Shown one piece after another: positions 37,124 through 45,695 of a DNA stretch of 64,000 nt. Source of the stretch: Desulfurispirillum indicum S5 (GTDB taxonomy: Bacteria > Chrysiogenota > Chrysiogenetes > Chrysiogenales > Chrysiogenaceae); contig NC_014836.1 of NCBI RefSeq assembly GCF_000177635.2, forward strand, positions 1,500,001 through 1,564,000, in the 5' to 3' direction. The stretch's first letter is position 1. Every line of letters begins with the position of its first letter. Position numbers and translations under genes: made by a program. Below the pieces are notes generated by a model. It did no database searches and was not told the DNA's origin. It saw nothing but the letters and a program-made list of their open reading frames with translations.

Positions 37124-37900
37124 TTACTTCACCAGGCCGGTTTTTTCTTTGAGTATGCCCACCAGCTGCGTTACCAGGACAGAAACTTCCCCTTCCAGCA
37201 CGCGGGCGCCGCCCTTCTTCTGCGGAACGAAGAGGGCCCGGGTGCTCACAACCGCAGCGGGCTCAGACAGAACCTGTGCCGCCGGAATGCTGGTCAGCTC
37301 CTTCTTTTTGGCTTTCATGATGTTGGGCAGGGTGGGGTAACGGGGAGTGTTCAACCCCAGCTGACAGGTGAACAGAGCCGGCGTGGGCACCTTGACCACC
37401 GCCTTGGTACCGCCCTCGAGTTCACGCTTCACCGTCACGGTGCCACCGTCGTAATGGAAGCTGACCACGGTGCTGACTGCGGGAATACCCAGCATCTGCG
37501 CCACCAGAATCCCCACCTGTGCTGAACCGCGATCCTGGGACTGCATTCCCGTGAAGATCAGATCAAACCCTTCATTCCGGGCAAAATTGGCAATCATGGT
37601 GGCAATTTCCCAGGGGTCGCGCTTGTGGCTGCTGTCATCCTGAATATGCAGCCCCTTATCCGCGCCCATGGCCAATGCCTTCTTCATGGCCTCCTTGACC
37701 CGGTCAGGGCCGATGGAAAGCACTGTGATTTCCGCGCCACCACCCTGGGACTGCAGCTGTACCGCCTGCTCCACGGCGTACTCATCGTACTCATTCATGC
37801 GCCAGGCCAGATCGCTGTCCTCATACCAGGTGCCTTCGCCATTAACCTTGAAGCGCGATTCCATATCGGGAACCTGCTTGATACACACGAGAATTTTCAT
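37124..37900 (-). CDS. etfB: Electron transfer flavoprotein beta subunit
   Basis: About 258 residues from the second ATG (MKILVCIKQVPD, the family start), which has GGGAGG five nt upstream. The nucleotide-binding pattern AVEQAVQLQSQGGGAEITVLSIGPD and the recognition-loop region TPRYPTLPNIMKAKKKEL are visible. It is the partner of EtfA. Confidence 0.96.
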   Translation of the reverse strand: MKILVCIKQVPDMESRFKVNGEGTWYEDSDLAWRMNEYDEYAVEQAVQLQSQGGGAEITVLSIGPDRVKEAMKKALAMGADKGLHIQDDSSHKRDPWEIATMIANFARNEGFDLIFTGMQSQDRGSAQVGILVAQMLGIPAVSTVVSFHYDGGTVTVKRELEGGTKAVVKVPTPALFTCQLGLNTPRYPTLPNIMKAKKKELTSIPAAQVLSEPAAVVSTRALFVPQKKGGARVLEGEVSVLVTQLVGILKEKTGLVK

Positions 37901-37946
37901 CATAGCCTCCCATTAACCTTCGGTTTCCTTATTCTACAGGTATACA

Positions 37947-39926
37947 TCACAGGCGCTCGGCCAGGATTTCCGCGATATCCAGCGGTTTGAGGTCACCCTC
38001 CAGCTCGGCTCCCTTCACGCCATCTTCAAACATGGTCAGACAGAAAGGACAGTTGGAGATGAGCACCGGCGCGCCAGTCTGTGAAGCCATTTCCACCCGA
38101 TGCTGGCTGATGCGGCTGCCCAGATTCTCCTCGGCCAGAATTCGCCCGCCTCCAGCTCCGCAGCAGAAGTTCTCCATACCACAGCGCTCCATCTCCACAA
38201 TGCGGGCACCAGCAGCCTTGAGCAGCTGGCGGGGCGGGTCGAGTATCTCATTATGACGGCTGAGGTAGCAGGAGTCGTGGTAGGTGCACTCGAAATCGCG
38301 GGAGCTGAGCTTGAGTCGCCCCGCTTCCAGCAGTTTCTGCAGAAAGACAGTGGAGTGCTCCACCTCCACATTCAGTCCCAGGTCTTGGTAGTCCTTGGCC
38401 AGAGTATTGAAACAGTGGGGGCAGGTGGAAACGATCTTCTTCACACCATACCCCTCCATCAGCGCGATATTCTCCGCCGCCAGGGTCTGGTAGAGATATT
38501 CATTGCCCAGCTTGCGCATCGGCTCACCACAGCACTTCTCCTCTTTACCCAGGATACCCACCCGTACGCCAGCCTGCTGACACAGCTTCACAAAGCTGCG
38601 GGCCACGTTCTGATTGCGTTTGTCAAAGGAAGCGTAACAGCCCACAAAGAACAGTATATCCACGTCAGCATCCTCAGCCAGAGTCCGGATGCCCAGATCC
38701 TGTGCCCAGTCGCCACGGGCAGCAAAGGGCATACCCAGGGGATTTCCATTTACCTCAGTATTTTCCATGGCCGCCATGACCTCTTCACCGGGAAACTCGC
38801 CCTCCATCAGCACCAGATTGCGACGCATGTCGAGAATCTTGCGCAGATGCTCAATGGAGGCGGGACAGATATCCTCACAGGCACGACAGGTGGTGCACGA
38901 CCACAGGGCATCCCGCGACACGGTGTCGATGAGGTTCGCCTCACCACCAGCAAAGGCGACCTCACCCACCTGGTTGACAACCTTCATGGGCGAGAGGGGT
39001 TTGTCGGTAACATGGGCCGGACAGCGATCCTGGCAGCGTTTGCATTGTGTGCAGGCGTCCGCGTCAAAGATATCTTTCCATGTCAGATCCTTGACGGTGG
39101 CCGCACCGAAGCGCTCCGCGCTTTCATCTTCCAGGTTCAGGGTGGACATTTTCCCCATGGGCCCACGATAGGCCAGCAGGGAGTTGGCAGGCGTGGTGAA
39201 GAGGTGGCGCAGCTTGGTAAAGGGTATGGACACGATGAACAGCAGCGCCAGGGCAAAGTGCACCCACCACAGATACAGGTGGAGGTTCAGCAGTGTGGAC
39301 TCACCCAGCCCCTTCAGACCATGGGCGAACACCAGGCCCACCGGCGACCAGATGGCCAGGGGGGTGCCCAGCTCGGTCACGGCCATACGCGCCCCTTCCA
39401 GCACAAATCCGCTGAACAGAATCAACAGCAGGAGTCCGTGCATGAAGGCGTTCTCCCAGCTGGTTTCAAGGCCCCGCGGGCGAACGAGATAGCGCCGCAC
39501 CAGCAGGCCAAGCAGCATGAGCATGGCGACGAGTCCGGCAATATCGAGGCTGAGGGAAAAGACTTTATAGAAGTTCCCCTTCAGGAACTGTATGCCGAAA
39601 ATGGGGTCAGTGATATCGGCCTGCAGCAGGATCAGGCAGGTGCCGATAAAGAGGATGGCAAAGCCCCAGAAGAACAATCCATGAGCCGTTCCGGCTCCCC
39701 GAACCCTCATGACCCTGGTCTGCAGCAGCATGTTCTTCAGCAGACTGATGACGCGTTCGCGCAGATTATCGGTGCGTGTCAACTCTCCACCCTGGCGATA
39801 CACCTTTATACGGCGCCAGAAGCCCCAGGCCATGATGCCGATTGCCAGAAAGCTCAACAGGTACATGGGCACCAGCGTGAGTGCGCTGCCACCGACATTC
39901 CAGTAAATTTCCCGTGTAAACTCCAT
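37947..39926 (-). CDS. Membrane Fe-S Etf:quinone oxidoreductase-like protein (EtfD type)
   Basis: About 659 residues from ATG 39926, which has a strong SD (AAGGGGG) five nt upstream; an in-frame ATG at 39971 overlaps the next gene. The N-terminal membrane part has about five to six spans like the nitrate reductase gamma/HdrE fold. Two 4Fe-4S motifs follow (CTQCKRCQDRCP and CTTCRACEDICP). The C-terminal half has two CCG domains (CCGEPMRKLGNEYL; MENFCCGAGGGR). In the family it carries electrons from EtfAB into the quinone pool, making beta-oxidation respiratory. Confidence 0.93.
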   Translation of the reverse strand: MEFTREIYWNVGGSALTLVPMYLLSFLAIGIMAWGFWRRIKVYRQGGELTRTDNLRERVISLLKNMLLQTRVMRVRGAGTAHGLFFWGFAILFIGTCLILLQADITDPIFGIQFLKGNFYKVFSLSLDIAGLVAMLMLLGLLVRRYLVRPRGLETSWENAFMHGLLLLILFSGFVLEGARMAVTELGTPLAIWSPVGLVFAHGLKGLGESTLLNLHLYLWWVHFALALLFIVSIPFTKLRHLFTTPANSLLAYRGPMGKMSTLNLEDESAERFGAATVKDLTWKDIFDADACTQCKRCQDRCPAHVTDKPLSPMKVVNQVGEVAFAGGEANLIDTVSRDALWSCTTCRACEDICPASIEHLRKILDMRRNLVLMEGEFPGEEVMAAMENTEVNGNPLGMPFAARGDWAQDLGIRTLAEDADVDILFFVGCYASFDKRNQNVARSFVKLCQQAGVRVGILGKEEKCCGEPMRKLGNEYLYQTLAAENIALMEGYGVKKIVSTCPHCFNTLAKDYQDLGLNVEVEHSTVFLQKLLEAGRLKLSSRDFECTYHDSCYLSRHNEILDPPRQLLKAAGARIVEMERCGMENFCCGAGGGRILAEENLGSRISQHRVEMASQTGAPVLISNCPFCLTMFEDGVKGAELEGDLKPLDIAEILAERL

Positions 39927-39970
39927 AATTCCCCCTTGGGTAAACTTCTCTTGCGGCTGTGAAGTTGTCA

Positions 39971-41119
39971 TCAGTTCCGTAACAGCGCGGTACCGATCAC
40001 CAGACGCTGAATTTCGCTGGTGCCTTCATAGATTTCCGTGATCTTGGCGTCGCGCATCATGCGCTCCACCGGGTACTCCCGCGTGTATCCATAGCCACCG
40101 TGAATCTGTACGGCTCTGGTGGTCACATCCATGGCAGTCTCCGACGCGAAGAGCTTGGCCATGGCGGCCTCCCGAGAGTAGGAACTGCCGCTGTCCGCCT
40201 GAACCGCCGCGCGGTATACCAGCATCCGGGCCGCATCGACCCGCGTCTGCATATCCGCCAGCGCAAACGTGATTGCCTGGAAATTGCCGATGGGCTGATC
40301 AAACTGCCTGCGTTCACGGGCATAGGCAACAGCATGATCCAGGGCCCCCTGGGCGATGCCCAGGGCCTGAGCGGCTATGCCGATACGGCCTCCATCAAGG
40401 GTCTTCATGGCCACCTTGAAGCCTTCGCTTTCACTGCCCAGGAGGTTTTCCAGCGGGATATGGCAGTTTTCAAAGACAAGTTCCGTGGTGGGCGACGAGC
40501 GGATGCCCATCTTGACCTCTTTCTTGCCAAAGGAAAAGCCAGGTGTCCCCTTTTCCACCAGAAAGGCACTGATACCATGGTGCTTGCGGGCCTGGGGATC
40601 GGTACGGGCGAACACCACATAGATGTCAGCTTCGCCGCCATTGGTGATGAAGTTCTTGCTGCCATTGAGGATCCAGCTCTCCCCATCCCGCACCGCCGTC
40701 GTACGGGTACCACCGGCATCGGAACCCGCCGAGGGTTCCGTCAGCCCGAAAGCGCCCATCTTCTCACCCGTTGCCAGGGGTCTCAGGTAACGCTCCTTCT
40801 GCTGTGGCGTACCGAACAGATTGATGGGGTTGGCCCCCAGGGAGACGTGGGCCGACAGGGTCACCCCGGTGGAGGCGCACACCCGGGAGAGCTCTTCCAC
40901 CGTCAGTGCATAACTCAGATAGTCAGCACCGGCCCCGCCATAGGTTTCCGGAAAAAGAATGCCGGTCAGCCCCAGCTGCGCCAGGCGATCAAACATGAGC
41001 TCGCGGTCAAAGGTTTCTGTCTCGTCACGCTGGGCAGCTGTCGCCGCTACCTCCTGCGTGGCAAATTCGCGCACGGTATCACGGATCAATCGCTGCTCTT
41101 CGTTCAAGGTAAAGTGCAT
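39971..41119 (-). CDS. acdA: Short-chain acyl-CoA dehydrogenase
   Basis: 382 residues, the size of butyryl-CoA dehydrogenases. FAD/substrate motifs [14 protein letters not shown] and [14 protein letters not shown] are present. The catalytic Glu lies in [18 protein letters not shown]. It oxidises short acyl-CoA to trans-2-enoyl-CoA and passes electrons to Etf. GGGGAG lies six nt upstream of ATG. It lies between the crotonase and etfD genes, with 3-nt spacing to the former. Confidence 0.94.
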   Translation of the reverse strand: MHFTLNEEQRLIRDTVREFATQEVAATAAQRDETETFDRELMFDRLAQLGLTGILFPETYGGAGADYLSYALTVEELSRVCASTGVTLSAHVSLGANPINLFGTPQQKERYLRPLATGEKMGAFGLTEPSAGSDAGGTRTTAVRDGESWILNGSKNFITNGGEADIYVVFARTDPQARKHHGISAFLVEKGTPGFSFGKKEVKMGIRSSPTTELVFENCHIPLENLLGSESEGFKVAMKTLDGGRIGIAAQALGIAQGALDHAVAYARERRQFDQPIGNFQAITFALADMQTRVDAARMLVYRAAVQADSGSSYSREAAMAKLFASETAMDVTTRAVQIHGGYGYTREYPVERMMRDAKITEIYEGTSEIQRLVIGTALLRN

Positions 41120-41122
41120 GGT

Positions 41123-41911
41123 CTACTCCCCACCTGGTATAAATTGAGGCGCTCGCTTCTGTAAAAAAGCCTGCATGCCTTCACGCTGGTCAGCACCGGC
41201 AAAGAGTCCCGCGAACAGCGCGCTTTCATAGGCCAGTCCATCGTCATGACCCATATCCAGGCCACGGGCAATGGCCTCCTTGGCACTGGCCACCGCATTG
41301 CGACTGTTTGCGGCTATCCGCCGGGCACACTCCCGGGTTCTCTCCAGCAGTTCAGCGGGCTCACACAGAGCGTTGGCAATGCCCCATTCACAGGCTTCAC
41401 GGGCGCTTATCATGCGTCCGGTCATGATGAGTTCATTGGCACGGTTGCGCCCCACCAGCTGTGGCAGCCGCTGGGTTCCACCAAATCCCGGCATGATTCC
41501 CAGGGTCACTTCCGGCAGCCCCACTTTGGCCGTGGAGCTCATGTAAACGAAATCACAGGCCATGGCCAGTTCCAGACCTCCCCCCAGGGCAAACCCATTG
41601 ACCGCCGCCAGCACCGGCGTCTTCATGGAGACAATGCGACGCAGGAGCTCCTGCCCCTGCCGCGCAAAGTTCAGTGCCTGGGCGGGTGTCATAGCAACCA
41701 TGGCGGCAATATCCGCGCCCGCCACAAAGGCCTTCTCGCCAGCACCTGTCAGGATGATGGCACCTATGGCGCTGTTTGCTTCAAGCTCCTGCAGCGCCTG
41801 TTGCAGCTCCATGACAACCTCGGCGTTCAGGGCGTTCAGCGCCTTGGGCCGGTGAATGCAGACCAGGGCGGTGTGTTCGTCTCTTTCAAGAATCAGATGC
41901 CGGTATTGCAC
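41123..41911 (-). CDS. Enoyl-CoA hydratase (crotonase)
   Basis: About 262 residues from a GTG at 41911, with GAGGAGG five nt upstream. A longer frame to 41983 only adds a low-complexity leader. The crotonase core shows VAGADIAAM (oxyanion hole), NGFALGGGLELAMACDF and the two catalytic Glu in the PEVTLGIMPGFGGTQRL region. It hydrates trans-2-enoyl-CoA to 3-hydroxyacyl-CoA. Confidence 0.93.
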   Translation of the reverse strand: MQYRHLILERDEHTALVCIHRPKALNALNAEVVMELQQALQELEANSAIGAIILTGAGEKAFVAGADIAAMVAMTPAQALNFARQGQELLRRIVSMKTPVLAAVNGFALGGGLELAMACDFVYMSSTAKVGLPEVTLGIMPGFGGTQRLPQLVGRNRANELIMTGRMISAREACEWGIANALCEPAELLERTRECARRIAANSRNAVASAKEAIARGLDMGHDDGLAYESALFAGLFAGADQREGMQAFLQKRAPQFIPGGE

Positions 41912-41983
41912 GTGAACCTCCTCACAGTGCGCGCAGATACATGAAATCAGGCCGGCAGCCAAAATAACTGCAGGCGCGTCCAC

Positions 41984-42007
41984 TTGGTTTTTTCAGCAGC
42001 CTGCTAA
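41984..42007 (+). repeat. Dispersed repeat, end fragment (copy 1)
   Basis: The stretch TTTTTTCAGCAGCCTGCTAA matches the outer end of the repeat at 59325-59460, read on the opposite strand there, and the GCAGCCTGCTAA end of the copy at 45862-45912. It provides the TAG stop codon of hbd on the minus strand (42006-42004). Only this end of the element is present. Confidence 0.6.
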
Positions 42008-42849
42008 GGGTATGAATAAAATCCCTGACCACTCTTGCGGCCCAGTCGCCCGGCGGCCACCATCTGGGTGAGCAGCGGACACGGGCGGTACTTGCTGTCC
42101 TTGAAGCCGTCAAAGAGCACCTCCATGATCGAAAGCACCGTGTCAAGACCAATCAGATCCGCCAGTGCCAGCGGGCCCATGGGCTGATTGGTGCCAAGGC
42201 GCATGGCCAGGTCTATATCCTCTGCAGTGGCCACCCCCTCATGGAGAGTGCAGATGGCCTCGTTGATCATGGGAATCAGGATGCGGTTTACGATAAATCC
42301 GGGGTAATCGGCGGAGATGGCCACTTCCTTGTCCATGGATTCCACCAGCTGACGGGCACGGGAAAAGGTCTCTTCGGAAGTCCCCAGGCCACGGATGATT
42401 TCCACAAGGCCCATGACCGGCACGGGATTCATGAAGTGCAGGCCGATAAATCGTTCGGGGCGCCTGGTGTTGCTGGCCAGGCGCGTGATGGAGATGGAAG
42501 AAGTGTTGGAAGCGATAATCGCTTCCGGCTTGAGAATATCATCAAGGTGCTGCAGGGTTTCCAGCTTGGCCATGAATTTTTCTGTTACCGCTTCTATGGC
42601 AATATCACAGGACTGAAATTCCTTCAGGGAACGGGTGCACCCTATACGCCCGAGAATCGGTCGAATGGCGTTTTCTTCCAGCTTGCCCTTCTCCACCTGA
42701 CGGATCAGGTTTTTTTCAATGCCCGCGACACACCGCTTCAACTGCTCTTCACTCATATCGTGAATGATAACCTTATATCCGTACTGAGCACACACCTGGG
42801 CGATTCCACTGCCCATCTGCCCCGCGCCGACAACTCCGATATACTGCAT
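42004..42849 (-). CDS. hbd: 3-hydroxybutyryl-CoA dehydrogenase
   Basis: 281 residues. The NAD-binding motif is VVGAGQMGSGIAQVCAQYG, the catalytic region is FIGLHFMNPVPVMGLVEII, and the C-terminal HCDH domain ends RKSGQGFYSYP. It oxidises 3-hydroxybutyryl-CoA to acetoacetyl-CoA. Good SD (AGGAGCAGGAT) before ATG. The final TAG codon lies in a dispersed repeat. Confidence 0.95.
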   Translation of the reverse strand: MQYIGVVGAGQMGSGIAQVCAQYGYKVIIHDMSEEQLKRCVAGIEKNLIRQVEKGKLEENAIRPILGRIGCTRSLKEFQSCDIAIEAVTEKFMAKLETLQHLDDILKPEAIIASNTSSISITRLASNTRRPERFIGLHFMNPVPVMGLVEIIRGLGTSEETFSRARQLVESMDKEVAISADYPGFIVNRILIPMINEAICTLHEGVATAEDIDLAMRLGTNQPMGPLALADLIGLDTVLSIMEVLFDGFKDSKYRPCPLLTQMVAAGRLGRKSGQGFYSYP

Positions 42850-42858
42850 ATCCTGCTC

Positions 42859-44037
42859 CTACACCCGTTCAAATATGGCGGCAACCGCCTCGCCCCCGCC
42901 AATGCACAGGGTAGCCAGTCCATAGCGAAGGCCTTCGCGTTTCATTTCATGGAGCAGGGTTCCGGCAATGCGGGCACCACTGGCACCGACAGGATGACCG
43001 ATGGAAACCGCTCCCCCATTGACATTCATTTTTGCCAGATCTATGCCCAGGGACTTCATCACCATGAGTGGAACCGCAGAAAATGCTTCGTTGACCTCGA
43101 AGAGATCGATATCTCCTGTCTTCAACCCCGCCAGAGCGCAGGCCCTTTCGATAGCCCCTATGGGCGCCTCAGCAAAGCGATCGGGATGGGTACTGAAGGT
43201 GGTGTAGGCCACAAGGCGTCCAAGTGGCTGCAAAGCGTGCCGTTGCACCGAGTCCTCGTCAGCCAGCAGCGCCATGGCCGCACCATCATTGATCGTCGAG
43301 GCGTTGGCTGCCGTGATGGTGCCTTCTTTGGAAAAGACCGGTTTCAGCCCTTCAATCTTTTCGAAGACCACTTTGAAGGGCTCCTCGTCATCGGAGATCA
43401 GCTTTTCCCCCTTACGCACAGCCTTGAGAATGGGAACCATCTCCTCAAAAAAGCGGCCGTCGCGGGTCGCCGACTGGGATCGCTCATAGGAGCAGATGGC
43501 ATACTTGTCCTGTTCCTGACGGGAGATACGATGGTGTTTTATGAGTTCTTCCGTCACCAGCCCCATATGACGGCCGCTGTACGGGTCGATAAGGGCGTCA
43601 TGGAGCATCAGATCAACGGATTGTACCGCGCCCATGCGCGCACCGAACCGCATGGATGGAAGAGCGTAAGGGCTCATGGACATATTCTCCATACCCCCGG
43701 CCATCACCAGTGACGAGTCACCCAGGCGAATGGCATCGGCCCCGAGCATGATCGCCTTCAAACCACTCCCGCAAACCTTGTTCACCGTCAGCGCCGGAAC
43801 ACTGTCAGGTACCTCCGCAGCGCGCATGGCCTGACGTGCCGGGGCCTGCCCGGCTCCACCGGTCAGCACCTGACCGATGATCACCTGGCTGACCTGCTCC
43901 CCCTCAAGGCCCGCCTCGGTCAGCATACAGCGCATGACCGTTGCCGCCAGTTCTGGAGCGGGCATATCCGACAACTGGCCGCCAAAACTGCCAAAGGGCG
44001 TCCTTCGTGCATCTACAACATATACTGTTTCGTTCAT
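42859..44037 (-). CDS. atoB: Acetyl-CoA acetyltransferase (thiolase)
   Basis: 392 residues. Catalytic Cys in VNKVCGSGLKAIMLG, His in GHPVGASGARI and the second Cys in LCIGGGEAVA show a complete thiolase. It cleaves acetoacetyl-CoA into two acetyl-CoA. It is the first gene of the run through hbd, crotonase, acdA and etf genes. Its promoter region contains a perfect-arm LiuR-type operator 15 nt before the ATG. Confidence 0.95.
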   Translation of the reverse strand: MNETVYVVDARRTPFGSFGGQLSDMPAPELAATVMRCMLTEAGLEGEQVSQVIIGQVLTGGAGQAPARQAMRAAEVPDSVPALTVNKVCGSGLKAIMLGADAIRLGDSSLVMAGGMENMSMSPYALPSMRFGARMGAVQSVDLMLHDALIDPYSGRHMGLVTEELIKHHRISRQEQDKYAICSYERSQSATRDGRFFEEMVPILKAVRKGEKLISDDEEPFKVVFEKIEGLKPVFSKEGTITAANASTINDGAAMALLADEDSVQRHALQPLGRLVAYTTFSTHPDRFAEAPIGAIERACALAGLKTGDIDLFEVNEAFSAVPLMVMKSLGIDLAKMNVNGGAVSIGHPVGASGARIAGTLLHEMKREGLRYGLATLCIGGGEAVAAIFERV

Positions 44038-44051
44038 AGCACCACCACTCT

Positions 44052-44091
44052 TTTACGTTCACGTAATACACAGGGCATCATTTTCCAGCAA
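44052..44091 (-). promoter_or_regulatory. Promoter and LiuR-like operator of the thiolase/Etf operon (site A)
   Basis: Minus strand: TTGCTG (44091-44086) and TATTAC (44068-44063) are 17 bp apart. The -10 lies inside an inverted repeat with exact arms, TTACGT-TC-ACGTAA (44053-44066 on the plus strand). The same TTTACGT half-site recurs at four other places in the window. MerR/LiuR regulators of acyl-CoA and branched-chain catabolism bind sequences of this kind. Repression is inferred. Confidence 0.6.
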
Positions 44092-44101
44092 CCTCCATCA
44101 C

Positions 44102-44578
44102 TTACCGCTCTCGGTTTTTGCGAAAATACAGCGTTTTATTCACTACGGCATGCTCAACGTGGTCATGGTCACAGAGGCTGATCCGATAGACGCGATCCAG
44201 GGAGTGCGCTGACTCCAGCTCCCTGCGGATATACTCAAGCTCCGCGTCTTCAATGGAGAACTCAGCGTACAGCGTTGTCCTGCCAGGTTTAAGAAATGCG
44301 ATTTCAGCAGACTTGTCCCACACCACATACGCTTTCCCGAGCAGGCGCATGAACATCACCATGTACACCGGGTCAACGGCGGCAAACATGGAACCGCCAA
44401 AAAGCGTTCCCACAGCATTGCGCGTCCAGATATTCAAAGGCAGCTTCACCTTCACCCGTTTCCAGTCGTGGGATATGAACACCACCCGCGCGCCGGTTCG
44501 GCGATAGGCAGGAAAGATATTGAAGGCCAGTCGCGCCAGTTTTGACTTCCATGATTCGCGCAGGTTTTCCATATGCAT
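44102..44578 (-). CDS. DUF4442-family hotdog protein (putative thioesterase)
   Basis: 158 residues. The sequence RVVFISHDWKRVKVKLPLNIWTRNAVGTLFGGSMFAAVDPVY is the typical DUF4442/YiiD-C hotdog core, which resembles acyl-CoA thioesterases. The substrate is unknown. Start ATG 44578 or 44572; no SD is visible, and the promoter at 44586-44614 would place the transcript start almost on the ATG, so it may be leaderless. It precedes the thiolase gene. Confidence 0.8.
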   Translation of the reverse strand: MHMENLRESWKSKLARLAFNIFPAYRRTGARVVFISHDWKRVKVKLPLNIWTRNAVGTLFGGSMFAAVDPVYMVMFMRLLGKAYVVWDKSAEIAFLKPGRTTLYAEFSIEDAELEYIRRELESAHSLDRVYRISLCDHDHVEHAVVNKTLYFRKNRER

Positions 44579-44585
44579 GCAGACC

Positions 44586-44638
44586 TGATTACATCATCTT
44601 TACGTTAATGTCAACTATAAACAAAACGCTATTATATT
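44586..44638 (-). promoter_or_regulatory. Promoter with LiuR-like operator (site B) and upstream AAACG element
   Basis: Minus strand: TTGACA (44614-44609), 17-bp spacer, TAATCA (44591-44586). On the plus strand CTTTACGTTAATGTCAAC (44598-44615) covers the -35 and most of the spacer. A second element, AAAACGCTATTATATT (44623-44638), lies 12 nt beyond and recurs at sites D and E. It sits between the DUF4442 gene and the divergent merR gene. Confidence 0.6.
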
Positions 44639-44683
44639 CCCAGTAAAGCAGCAGCTAACCAACCAGTTAACCATATTCGGCAA

Positions 44684-44710
44684 TTGACAACTTCGCCATG
44701 GAGTGATAAC
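44684..44710 (+). promoter_or_regulatory. Possible promoter of the MerR/LiuR-like gene
   Basis: TTGACA at 44684-44689 is followed after 15 bp by GATAAC (44705-44710), about 31 nt before the ATG. The spacer is short for sigma70, so this is tentative. The operator-like site C lies just downstream, between this promoter and the start codon. Confidence 0.35.
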
Positions 44711-44721
44711 TTGCAGAAAAT

Positions 44722-44737
44722 CTTACGTAAAGGTAAT
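44722..44737 (+). promoter_or_regulatory. LiuR-like operator overlapping the merR SD (site C)
   Basis: TTACGT-AA-AGGTAA (44723-44736) is an inverted repeat with one mismatch per arm pair. It shares the TTACGT half-site of the other sites. Its second arm coincides with the AAAGG ribosome binding site of the regulator gene, four nt before the ATG. This suggests autoregulation, which is inferred. Confidence 0.5.
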
Positions 44738-44740
44738 TCA

Positions 44741-45151
44741 ATGCCAACTCAGAAAAGTGACCTCATCCCCATCGGCGAAGTCGCAAATCAATTGGGAATA
44801 ACCACCAGGACCATCCGTTATTACGAGGAAATCGGCCTGATGGGCTGCCCTGAGCGACTCAGCGGCAACACTCGCATGTACGGTCGCCCCGACATACTGC
44901 GACTGAAATTCATCCTGAAGCTCAAGGAGCTCGGCATCACCCTGAAGGAAATGCAGGAACTGGCGGAGAACTTCGACGTCCACAATCAGGATTTTGCCAC
45001 CATTACGCCGAAGCTGCTCGACATACTCGACAGCCATATCAACAAAGTCGATGAAAAGATCGCGAAACTCAGTTCACTGCGCAAGGAAGTCGTCGAGTAT
45101 CGCGCGCGCATCGTGGACATTCTCAAAGGAAAAACGCAACCCATACAATAA
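44741..45151 (+). CDS. MerR-family regulator, LiuR-like
   Basis: About 136 residues from ATG 44741, with AAAGG seven nt upstream; a longer TTG frame is rejected. The MerR HTH is complete (IPIGEVANQLGITTRTIRYYEEIGLM), the wing is NTRMYGRPDILRLKFILKLKELG, and a coiled-coil dimerisation helix follows (about 85-130). There is no metal-binding Cys cluster, so it is not a metal sensor. LiuR-type members of this family repress leucine/fatty-acid catabolic genes. Operator-like sites at neighbouring beta-oxidation promoters support that here. Effector probably an acyl-CoA, by inference. Co-transcribed with the downstream thioesterase. Confidence 0.88.
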   Translation: MPTQKSDLIPIGEVANQLGITTRTIRYYEEIGLMGCPERLSGNTRMYGRPDILRLKFILKLKELGITLKEMQELAENFDVHNQDFATITPKLLDILDSHINKVDEKIAKLSSLRKEVVEYRARIVDILKGKTQPIQ

Positions 45152-45176
45152 CCCGTGGATTCACCGGAGGATCATA

Positions 45177-45578
45177 ATGTCTTTTCAGTACCCTGTGCAA
45201 ATGCGGTTTTCTGATATTGACGCTTACGGTCATGTCAATAACGCTGTTTTCTTTACCTACCTGGAGACAGCCCGCACCAACTTCTTCCTTCAGTCGTTCC
45301 GCCACTTCCTTGACCAGGGGCTGCTCTTTCTGGTCGCCCATGCAGAATGTACCTACCGCAAGCCCATCCCGCTCTGTGAATCGGTGAACATCGACATGGA
45401 TATCGCCCACATTGGCCGCAGCAGCTTTACGATCACCTACCGCATTCATGACGGAACCTCCCTCTACGCTGAAGCCAAAACCACAATGGTCTGCCTCGAA
45501 AAACAGTCGGGCAAACCCGTGTCCATTCCCGAAGAGCTGCGTACCCTGCTGACAGAGCATCTGACCGCACCAGCCTGA
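45177..45578 (+). CDS. Acyl-CoA thioesterase, 4HBT/YbgC-like hotdog
   Basis: 133 residues from ATG 45177, with GGAGG six nt upstream, 25 nt after the regulator stop. The 4HBT signature is VQMRFSDIDAYGHVNNAVFFTYLE, with the Asp in DAYGHVNN positioned like the catalytic Asp of 4-hydroxybenzoyl-CoA thioesterases. It hydrolyses acyl-CoA thioesters in the cytoplasm. Co-transcription with the LiuR-like regulator suggests it releases CoA during fatty-acid catabolism. Confidence 0.9.
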   Translation: MSFQYPVQMRFSDIDAYGHVNNAVFFTYLETARTNFFLQSFRHFLDQGLLFLVAHAECTYRKPIPLCESVNIDMDIAHIGRSSFTITYRIHDGTSLYAEAKTTMVCLEKQSGKPVSIPEELRTLLTEHLTAPA

Positions 45579-45584
45579 ACACAC

Positions 45585-45610
45585 TGCCCCTCAACGACAT
45601 GGGAGGGGCA
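45585..45610 (+). terminator. Hairpin after the thioesterase gene
   Basis: TGCCCCTC and GAGGGGCA form a perfect 8-bp stem with a 10-nt loop, 6 nt after the stop. The following sequence TGTTTC is only moderately T-rich, so termination may be partial. Confidence 0.6.
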
Positions 45611-45669
45611 TGTTTCGGCTGTTCTGCTTTTCCCCTCACTCCCCATTATCAGCACCGACCCACCTGCAG

Positions 45670-45695
45670 AAAAAAGGGAAGCCCGCAGGCTTCCC
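45670..45695 (-). terminator. Rho-independent terminator, minus strand
   Basis: On the minus strand GGGAAGCC-TGCG-GGCTTCCC is followed by six T. It ends transcription coming from the chalcone isomerase-like gene. The 331 nt between that gene and the thioesterase also hold the plus-strand hairpin and a repeat copy; I see no gene there. Confidence 0.8.

Noticed and set aside
44684-44740. N-terminal extension of the MerR-like regulator from a TTG
   Set aside because: The TTG is part of a -35-like TTGACA and has no SD. The ATG at 44741 has AAAGG at good spacing and gives a normal MerR N-terminus.
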